A stretch of 64,000 nt of DNA from Eledone cirrhosa (taxonomy: Eukaryota; Mollusca; Cephalopoda; Octopoda; Eledonidae): positions 364,175,877-364,239,876 of the forward strand of contig OZ024742.1 in NCBI GenBank assembly GCA_964016885.1, given 5' to 3'. Numbering within the stretch: position 1 is the stretch's first letter; every line of letters begins with the position of its first letter. The notes beneath the pieces are model-generated. The model saw nothing but the letters and a program-made list of their open reading frames with translations, did not search any database and had not been told where the DNA came from. Positions 57,417-64,000 of the stretch are shown one piece after another. The position numbers were made by a program, and so were the translations under genes.

Positions 57417-57660
57417 TGACAGTCATAATTTCATTTATAAACAATCAAATTAGATTTATAAAAAAAAGCCTTCGTGAGCCACCTTTTTTAAAGTAAAAAG
57501 AAATTCAAACACAAACTGGCGCGAAAGCTGATGTGCTTATTCACGTGAGTGCATCAACCGACCAAACATCTCTCATATATGAAAAAACAACGCTTTTTTT
57601 GAAGGCAAATGTAATAAGAACTTTGTAACACGAACTAGCCCGAAATTTATTATACTTATT
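57417..57660. repeat. Dispersed GCGAAA/TTCACGTGA repeats
   Basis: Successive loose units about 125 bp apart, each with a GGCGCGAAA or GCCCGAAAT block and TTATTCACGTG/TTATTCACC, related to the palindrome arm and to 3900-3935. Confidence 0.6.
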
Positions 57661-57750
57661 CACCAACCAACCTAATTACTTCTCTAAAAACCAAGCATTT
57701 CGAGCCACTTTTTTCCATATAAGACAGAAATAACATTCAAACATCAACCA

Positions 57751-58165
57751 GATGTGAGAAAAACTACAGACACTCCATCTCAATTCTACTTTTGAAAAGC
57801 ACAAGAACTGCGAAACCGGTAAAGGAACCAAATAAATATATATTCTCATAAAAAAAGACTCCAGTTGCATTTTCAATTTCATTTTTACCCTTATATATTC
57901 CCTCGTGTAGGACACCTCGTTTTTTTTTCTTTTTGTAAAAAAACCTCAATTTCTAATATATATATATATAATGAAGAGTGTGTGGCAAGGAATCAGGTGG
58001 ACGATAACGCACTAGAGTACTCGATACTTTGGGTAGTAGAGTGGGTTATAGGAAAAGATTCAGGACCCTGAGGGCTGAGCTCAAGCCGTTTCGCCGGCTA
58101 TTTATGGAGTCCAGAAACAGCCGTCGAAACGGCTTGAGCTCAGCCGTCGGCGTCCTGAACATTTT

Positions 58166-58170
<5 letters not shown>
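57751..58170 (+). repeat. Composite hammerhead module, order ribozyme then foldback
   Basis: GATGTGAGAAAAACTACAGA, variant hammerhead, GACTCCAGTTGCATTTTCAA, CGTGTAGGACACCTCG, short (TA)n, GATAACGCACTAGAGTACTC, then foldback arms GGCTGAGCTCAAGCCGTTTC and GAAACGGCTTGAGCTCAGCC around 20 bases. Co-linear with 60034-60460. Confidence 0.82.
57786..57829 (+). ncRNA. Hammerhead-like site with U3/A8 core, GCAG type, copy 2
   Basis: Core UUGAAAA 57792-57798; stem II GCAC/CUGC (one C-C mismatch), loop AAGAA; GAAA 57812-57815; stem III A57815-U57820, C57816-G57819; predicted cleavage 3' of A57821. Confidence 0.5.
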
Positions 58171-58248
<78 letters not shown>

Positions 58249-58275
58249 AAATATATATGTATATATATATATATA
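58171..58275. repeat. (TA)n microsatellite
   Basis: TA array. 58276-58570 has no supported gene. Confidence 0.95.
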
Positions 58276-58577
58276 TCAATATATATAAAGAGAGTGAGGG
58301 AGAGAGGGTGTGAAAGAATGTGGGACATGCAGGTATCTATACAATAACTGTATAGATCTCTAATGCCGGGTCCAGTGTTTGGGTGTAACAGAATCTTGGC
58401 AGGGTATATTTCTATCCTCCCCCACTACCTCCACAACATCTCACCTACTTCTATCCCTACTCCCCTCCTCTACTGACATTAACACCACCACACAGTCTAC
58501 AGTCATGATTTAAATCACAAAAAATAAAAACATTTATAAATGGAAAGCAACAACAAACAACCTTGGATAGAGTAAAA

Positions 58578-58667
<90 letters not shown>

Positions 58668-58728
58668 AAGAAGAAGAAGAAGAAGAAGAAGAAGAAGAAG
58701 AAGAAGAAGAAGAAGAAGAAGAAGAAGA
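58578..58728. repeat. (CTA)n then (AAG)n triplets
   Basis: CTA/TAC triplets 58578-58637, AAG triplets 58638-58728, directly joined. Confidence 0.97.
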
Positions 58729-58974
58729 CGTCATTATAGAGAAGTAATATTAAATAAAATATTTAAGACAGCAATCAGTGTTAGAATATTTTTTCACAGC
58801 TAGTTGGGAAGGGGAGCCGACGGCAAGTAAGACAGAAGCTAATATAGTAAATATATAACAACTAGAACAAACATGGAAGACATGATTACGAAACAGCAAC
58901 TACAACAACAACATATGGAAAACAACAAAAAGAAAAACTGCAAGAATAACAACATTTGCAAGAAAAACAAGAAC

Positions 58975-59478
58975 AAATCAACAACAACTACAACAACAAT
59001 ACAACAACAATACAACAACAATACAACAACAATACAGCAACAATACAACAACAACAACACAACAAAAACAATACAGCAACAATACAACAACAATACAACA
59101 ACAATTAAACAACAACAATACAACAACAATACAACAACATTACAGCAACAACAATACAACAACAATACAACAACAATACAACAACAACAATACAACAACA
59201 ATACAACAACAATACAACAACAATAGAACAACAATACAACAACAATACAGCAACAATACAACAACAATACAACAACAATACGACAACAAGAATACAACAA
59301 CAATACAAACACAATTCAACAACAATACAGCAACAATACAACAACAACAATACAACAACAATACAACAACAATACAACAACAATACAACAACAATACAAC
59401 AACAACAATACAACAACAACAATACAACAACAACAATACAACAACAATACAACAACAATACAATAACAACAACAAAAC
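58975..59478. repeat. (CAACAATA)-type 500-bp minisatellite
   Basis: Array of CAACAATACAACAA with phase changes. The long Cys/Val frames on the minus strand and Gln/Thr/Asn frames on the plus strand come from the repeat. Confidence 0.95.
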
Positions 59479-59573
59479 AGTGCCAGCAATAGTAGGAATT
59501 GACAACAACAATAACAAACAATTCTACAGAATTGAATTTAGAGGCAACAAGGGAAGACAGTCAGTTGACATGT

Positions 59574-59604
<31 letters not shown>

Positions 59605-59613
59605 GCATATACA

Positions 59614-59675
<62 letters not shown>

Positions 59676-59687
59676 TTAATATAGAAG

Positions 59688-59738
59688 AGATTCTACAGGA
59701 CTAGAACTGTTTCTTTCATTAGAAATCATCAGGAATCT
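59688..59738 (-). ncRNA. Hammerhead ribozyme, type I (palindrome, left)
   Basis: Minus strand. Stem I AGAUUC (59738-59733) with GAAUCU (59693-59688). Core CUGAUGA (59732-59726). Stem II UUUC/GAAA, loop UAAU. GAAA then stem III ACAG/CUGU around 8 nt. Predicted cleavage GUA, 3' of the base at 59694. Every stem is fully paired; only the G10.1-C11.1 pair is U-A. Confidence 0.88.
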
Positions 59739-59816
59739 GGGTATCAAAAAATAAAAATGGTATTTATTATTTTTTGATACCCAAAATAAAAATGGTATTT
59801 AATATTTTTTGATACC

Positions 59817-59868
59817 CAGTTCCTGATGATTTCTAATGAATGAAACAGTTCTAGTCCTGTAGAATCTC
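59817..59868 (+). ncRNA. Hammerhead ribozyme, type I (palindrome, right)
   Basis: Core CUGAUGA 59823-59829, stem II UUUC 59830-59833 with GAAU 59838-59841 (U-U at the base), GAAA 59842-59845, stem III ACAG 59845-59848 with CUGU 59857-59860, cleavage 3' of A59861, stem I GUUC 59819-59822 with GAAU 59862-59865 including a G-U pair. Slightly decayed relative to the left copy. Confidence 0.8.
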
Positions 59869-59944
59869 TTCTATATTAAAACTTTTATACTCTGCTATGT
59901 ATTGAGTACCTTACTTACTGTGGTTACCTCCGATTCAACCCGGA

Positions 59945-59949
59945 ATAAC

Positions 59950-60027
<78 letters not shown>

Positions 60028-60028
60028 T
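59945..60028. repeat. (TA)n microsatellite
   Basis: Pure TA. Confidence 0.96.
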
Positions 60029-60033
60029 ATATA

Positions 60034-60233
60034 TGAGAAAAACCACAGACCCTCCATCTCAACTCTACTTTTGAAAAGCAGAAGAACTGCGAAACAGGTA
60101 AAGGAACCAAATAAATATATATATGTTTTAAAAATAAGACTCCAGTTGTATTTTCGATTTCATCTCTTTTTCTTTATACTTTCACTCGTGTAGGACACCT
60201 CGGTTATTTTTCAATTTGTAAAAAAAACCTCAC

Positions 60234-60318
<85 letters not shown>

Positions 60319-60451
60319 ACGAAGGAAATGTGGTAAGGAACCAGGTGGACCATAACGCACCAAAGTACTCAATACTTAGGGTAGTAGAGTGGGTAATAAG
60401 AACGAGTAGGACCCCGACGGCTGAGCTCAAGCCGTCGGGGTCCTACTCGTT

Positions 60452-60460
<9 letters not shown>
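60034..60460 (+). repeat. Composite hammerhead module, second co-linear copy
   Basis: Same order as 57751-58170: variant hammerhead, CCAGTTGTATTTTCGATTTC, CACTCGTGTAGGACACCTCG, (TA)n 60240-60310, CGAAGGAAATGTGGTAAGGA, CATAACGCACCAAAGTACTC, foldback GGACCCCGACGGCTGAGCTC with a shortened centre. Confidence 0.83.
60065..60108 (+). ncRNA. Hammerhead-like site with U3/A8 core, GCAG type, copy 3
   Basis: Core UUGAAAA 60071-60077; stem II GCAG 60078-60081 with CUGC 60087-60090; GAAA 60091-60094; stem III A60094-U60099 and C60095-G60098, loop AG; predicted cleavage 3' of A60100. The stem III loop differs from copies 1 and 2 while the pairing is kept. Confidence 0.55.
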
Positions 60461-60527
<67 letters not shown>

Positions 60528-60715
60528 ACAACTACAACAACTACGACAATGACTACATTAACTACATTAACAATACCACCAAGGACAGCAGCAACAATAA
60601 CAATAACAACTTCAACAATAAAAACAACTACAACTACGACAATAACTACAACAACAACAACAACAACTACAACTATAACAACATTAACCACAACAACAAC
60701 AGCAGCAAGAGAAAT
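60528..60715. repeat. (ACA/ACT)n low-complexity block
   Basis: Imperfect ACAACTACAACAA array after (TA)n 60456-60520. The Thr-rich frame continuing to 60860 has no recognisable domain. Confidence 0.88.
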
Positions 60716-61440
60716 CCAACAATCTATAGAGATAACAGAGGATGTAAACACCATAACGACGTTTACGTTTGTTTCATTTAAGGCCTCAGTCGCCATCTTG
60801 TTAATATGTCTTCCTCTTTCGTTCCAACTAATTCTGATTAAAATATTTTTAAAACAGTAAAAAAACGTGACAATTATTACAGCGAAATCTTATCCATTGT
60901 AAAATCTACGAATCTCATTTTGTTTGCAGGTGTAATAATGTAATATTGTATATAGATGGAAAACATATCTGGACAGACACACATACACACACGTACATAC
61001 GTACACACGTACACCGTGTCCATATGTGCTACAGAGTGCTCACTGAGTTACTATTTCAGCGTTTTATATACACATGTATACACAATTCAGTGTATATGTG
61101 TGTGTGTGAATGTCTGTGTGTGTTTTCACACAGGTTTTCACATATAAATGTAGAACCTCCCGCACATATACATAGTCGACACACACTTATATACGTAACA
61201 TACATACATACAGAACGACACTACTAAAAACATATTTTGCCACACTCAGAATTGGCAATGATACATCTAATTTTTTTTTTCTGAATGACAAACATTTAAT
61301 TTTAACTTTTGCTCTCTCTAATTATCTTCCTCAAATGTTTCTGCTTGAGAAACTGGTACTTTAGTCGACACTGCAAAGACAATAGTCATTATTGATATCA
61401 ACCAAATACACATACATACAATATATAAATCTTCGAATTT
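60716..61440. other. No gene seen
   Basis: CA/GT-rich patches at 60975-61020 and 61090-61125, otherwise unremarkable. Confidence 0.45.
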
Positions 61441-61477
61441 TAGTCTTCACATTTATTATTACTATATATATATATAT

Positions 61478-61675
61478 ATATAACGAAGGAAATGTGGTAA
61501 GAAACCAGGTGGACCATAACGCACCAGAGTACTCGATACTTTGGGCACTAGAGTGGGTAATAGGAAAAGAGTCAGGACCCCGACGGCAGAGCTCAAACCG
61601 TTTCGACGTCCAGAAATACCCGTCGAAACGGCTTGAGCCCAGCCGTCGGGGTCCTGACTATTTTCCTGTGTATAT
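61478..61675 (+). repeat. Foldback module
   Basis: Flank AACGAAGGAAATGTGGTAAG, CCATAACGCACCAGAGTACT, then arms GTCAGGACCCCGACGGCAGA and AGCCGTCGGGGTCCTGACTA. Arms pair over about 45 bp with a 9-15 nt loop. No hammerhead module upstream in this copy. Confidence 0.8.
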
Positions 61676-61679
61676 ATAT

Positions 61680-62391
61680 ATATATAGAAGTGGTTACACA
61701 CCAGTTAGTTCACCATACCGAGAACAGTAATCATCACCATCAACATCACTTTTATTATTATTATTGTTGTTGTTGTTAGTGCTGGTAGTCGACATGACAT
61801 GGTCGTAGTCATAGTCATAGTAGGAGTAATACCCCATTATTATTGTTCATTTAGCTTGGGTTGGAATTTATTCATAAAATTCTTTTCTTTGATTTTTCTC
61901 TTGATTTCACTTGGGTGTGTAATTTGTAGAATGGAAATATTATAAATACTCTCTGACCACATGTTGATAGATGGTTACTCAGGTGTATCTGACGGACTGT
62001 ATATAAAGCACAAACTTTACCCATCTCATTACAGTTGAAAATTGCAAACTTGACTGTCACCACAGAATGTGAACCTGAAGATTGCGAAAGCAGGAAAGTA
62101 CTTGTTCAATTAACACTTAACATCTAATATTCTACCATACTATTTCATTCTAATACCATTATACATTTTAAAGGATTGTAAATAAAACGAGTAAAGCAGA
62201 CAAAGTTGGAATTCCTTTTATTAATATAATCTTCTATACACAATCATACACACCCGTGTATATTTATTTATATATATATATATTTATATTTATATTGTGT
62301 ATATGCCAACATGTCTGGAAAGCAACAAATGGAATAAACAGAATCAGAAAGAATTCTAAAGGAGACATCATCGAAATTATCAACACTTATC
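61680..62391. other. No gene seen
   Basis: Short ATT/GTT triplets at 61745-61780; nothing else recognised. Confidence 0.45.
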
Positions 62392-62730
62392 ATGATGATG
62401 GACACACAATCCTCTATTTTAAAGAAAATAGAAAAACAATCTACAGACGGAAAACTTATAACTGAACATATAAACTCCGAAATTAAGAATTTAGCTGAAA
62501 TTATACCAACAGTTATCAAAGATACAAGAGAAAGCCTACCACAACCACCTTGGATGTCAGAACTAAACGAAAGAAATTTGGAAAACAAAACACATCAAAG
62601 AAGAAAAGAAATGTGGAAGACATGGAAAAAATTTCTTAACATAAGAAAACAAACAAGCATACAAATGCGAAAAATATGTCGAAACACATTCGAAATGGCT
62701 CTCTCTAACGGCACCCATACTCCCTCGTAA
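62392..62730 (+). CDS. Unrecognised 112-codon frame upstream of PLE-F
   Basis: Lys/Glu-rich frame with HINSEIKNLAEIIPTVIKDT and RKEMWKTWKKFLNIRKQTSI. It continues, after a stop and frameshift, into readable pieces (KYLITETVGEPEEETKLRWE, CKQCRYKAFDDQIEVKISKL, GNIAEKLRELWIRD) to about 62970. Same strand as PLE-F and directly upstream, so it may be the 5' part of that element or of another; I do not recognise the family. Confidence 0.35.
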   Translation: MMMDTQSSILKKIEKQSTDGKLITEHINSEIKNLAEIIPTVIKDTRESLPQPPWMSELNERNLENKTHQRRKEMWKTWKKFLNIRKQTSIQMRKICRNTFEMALSNGTHTPS

Positions 62731-63169
62731 ATACCTAATTACAGAAACTGTAGGAGAACCAGAAGAAGAAACAAAACTCCGATGGGAACTTACATTGACA
62801 AAATTCAGAACCGACATCTCCATTTCTCAATGTAAACAATGCCGCTACAAAGCCTTTGATGACCAAATTGAAGTCAAAATTTCAAAGCTAACGACTGGTA
62901 ATATAGCTGAAAAACTACGAGAACTATGGATCAGAGATACCTCAAAAGAAGAAAGCAAATCAAGAAAGTTATAGCAGCAGAAACAATTATTTCTCGACGA
63001 ATATGCTGCAGATTATGGTAAAGAGAAAAAGCATTAAAAGTGGACAATCTCACCAACACAACATACGACCGAACACGTGGCAACACAAACACTTACATTA
63101 CCTTGAATCAAAGACGACTACGGTAAGAACTCTTCGCTTTTTCTACAAAAACACCCTAACGCACACACC

Positions 63170-64000
63170 ATGAACAAAAAGCACAAACACGATAGTTATT
63201 CCTTTGACCAGACTACGAGAAGTAGGAAAACCAGGAGATCATTCTCAAGATCTCAACAGAGACTACCCACAAGGAACGGGGACAAATACTGTAGAATAAC
63301 CAGATCACTCTCAAGATCTCAACAGGGATTACCCACAAGAAACTGGGCGAAAAAACGATCTAAACCTGAAAGCAAACCTAGGTCATTTCCCCAGATTGTT
63401 AAAAATAATGCTAACAAGAAATGGAAAAATAATATACATAAAACCAAAAATAGGACAAAAAACATAACGAAACTAAATATAATATCACGACCAAAAGTTC
63501 ATCAAGCGAACACCAACAGGAATATAAATCCTGAACAGAGAAAAATCCATTTTTTAACGTCAGGACAACAAAAACCGGAAAAAGAAAAACTCCAGGAGGA
63601 AACATACCCAAAACAACTGTACACGTAGATCCTAAAATAATTAATTTATCCAAAAGAGATCTTGACAATGATGAAATGCAAATTCTGTCAAAAGGACTGA
63701 AATTCACACCGACTCCAACCGTCAACCACCAAGAACTGAAGGAGGATACCCAAGAATTCTGTCGAAAATAACAACTTGTAGAATTCTTCGCTGATAAAAG
63801 TAATGAGTGATGAATCATAGTAAAGAATAAATCAAATTTCACTCCGCCAAAAGGAAGAAATATCTATCTCGACCAATACATTGACATCCTGTCTAAATTT
63901 CCTCTTAGACGTAATACTAATGTTAGGACACACATTAACAAATCAGAAATGTCTGCACTTAAACGTATAGAAAATGATAAAACAATAATAATTCAACAAG
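63170..64000 (+). mobile_element. PLE-F: 5' part of a Penelope-like retroelement, cut by the window edge
   Basis: Arg/Ser-rich leader (63170-63628) with an internal duplication (RSFSRSQQRLPTRNG and RSLSRSQQGLPTRNW), then the PLE N-terminal blocks. Reads into ENDKTIIIQQ at the last base, exactly where the DKG motif is expected (compare TITIKEADKG in PLE-B). Confidence 0.75.
63625..64000 (+). pseudogene. PLE-F reverse transcriptase N-terminus (partial)
   Basis: VDPKIINLSKRDLDNDEMQI, LSKGLKFTPTPTVNHQELKE, FCRK followed by a stop near 63769, QLVEFFADKS, two stops near 63808, VKNKSNFTPPKGRNIYLDQY, IDILSKFPLRR, INKSEMSALKRIENDKTIII. LSKGLKFTPTP and FCRKLRL blocks are shared with PLE-B. The catalytic palm lies beyond the window. 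Confidence 0.75.

Larger units (their letters stand above)
59673..59882. repeat. Palindrome of two opposed hammerhead termini
   Basis: 59673-59752 and 59802-59882 are inverted arms (outer GTTTTAATATAGAAGAGATT). The centre holds two direct copies of about 33 bp (GGTATTTATTATTTTTTGAT and GGTATTTAATATTTTTTGAT). Each arm carries a hammerhead transcribed outward. Layout recalls the inverted termini of PLE-A without a body. Confidence 0.88.

Noticed and set aside
58839..59521. Long Cys/Val-rich and Gln/Thr-rich frames over the CAA array
   Set aside because: Direct products of the minisatellite in several frames on both strands.
61330..61375. CUCAA...UUGAGAAACUGGUA resembles stem II, GAAA and stem III of a hammerhead
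   Set aside because: The bases before the stem do not contain a CUGANGA-like core.
61560..61675. Foldback arms contain GAAACGG...CCGUC, which resembles the 3' half of a hammerhead with a 6-bp stem III and a GUC site; a stem I could also form
   Set aside because: No CUGANGA or UUGANAA core precedes it in any of the five copies (54990, 48705, 58000, 60310, 61478). The pairing is fully explained by the palindrome.

Overview
This window looks like repeat-dense intergenic or intronic DNA from an animal, most likely a cephalopod mollusc such as an octopus. The reasons are very long (TA)n, (GT)n and triplet arrays, tRNA-derived SINEs carrying the GTACCAGTAATGTACT and GGCCTTGTGCC blocks I associate with cephalopods, many Penelope-like elements (PLEs), and no recognisable host exon, rRNA or tRNA gene. 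Species is an inference. Essentially every coding stretch belongs to a transposable element.

Layout: 127-3505 is a PLE (PLE-A) with inverted 391-bp terminal repeats, each carrying a hammerhead ribozyme. 4690-7717 is a minus-strand PLE (PLE-B). 7.9-8.6 kb holds an unclassified ~430-bp repeat, followed by SINE pieces. 9.4-17.8 kb holds two head-to-tail minus-strand non-LTR retrotransposons with restriction-like endonucleases (RLE-1, RLE-2), separated only by (TAA)n. 18-22 kb is a plus-strand Tx1/L1-like LINE whose reverse transcriptase has been deleted. 23.6-24.5 kb is a Helitron. 25.15-28.3 kb is a PLE with a 542-codon uninterrupted RT frame (PLE-C). 32.9-34.3 kb is a truncated PLE (PLE-D). 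37.1-38.4 kb is a large inverted array of the 430-bp family. 40.0-41.6 kb is a Merlin (IS1595-like) DNA transposon with one frameshift. 42.0-48.7 kb holds two head-to-head copies of one PLE (PLE-E). 49.5-64 kb is mosaic: a LINE relic, a 910-bp inverted-terminal-repeat element, a 430-bp tandem array, a second Helitron, SINEs, composite hammerhead-bearing modules, a double-hammerhead palindrome, and the 5' part of another PLE (PLE-F) cut by the window edge.

The most interesting content is RNA. By eye I can fold twelve hammerhead-like sites. Six are canonical or near-canonical (two in PLE-A, two in PLE-E, two in the 59.7-kb palindrome). One, at 39.8 kb, has a stem II lengthened by about 70 nt. 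Five share a paired change at core positions 3 and 8 (U3/A8 in place of C3/G8), which would keep that core base pair. Hammerheads are known from Penelope-like retroelements; the U3/A8 group and the long stem II form look worth testing.

Element edges are by eye and approximate unless a repeat or inverted repeat fixes them. No alignment, folding or database search was run.
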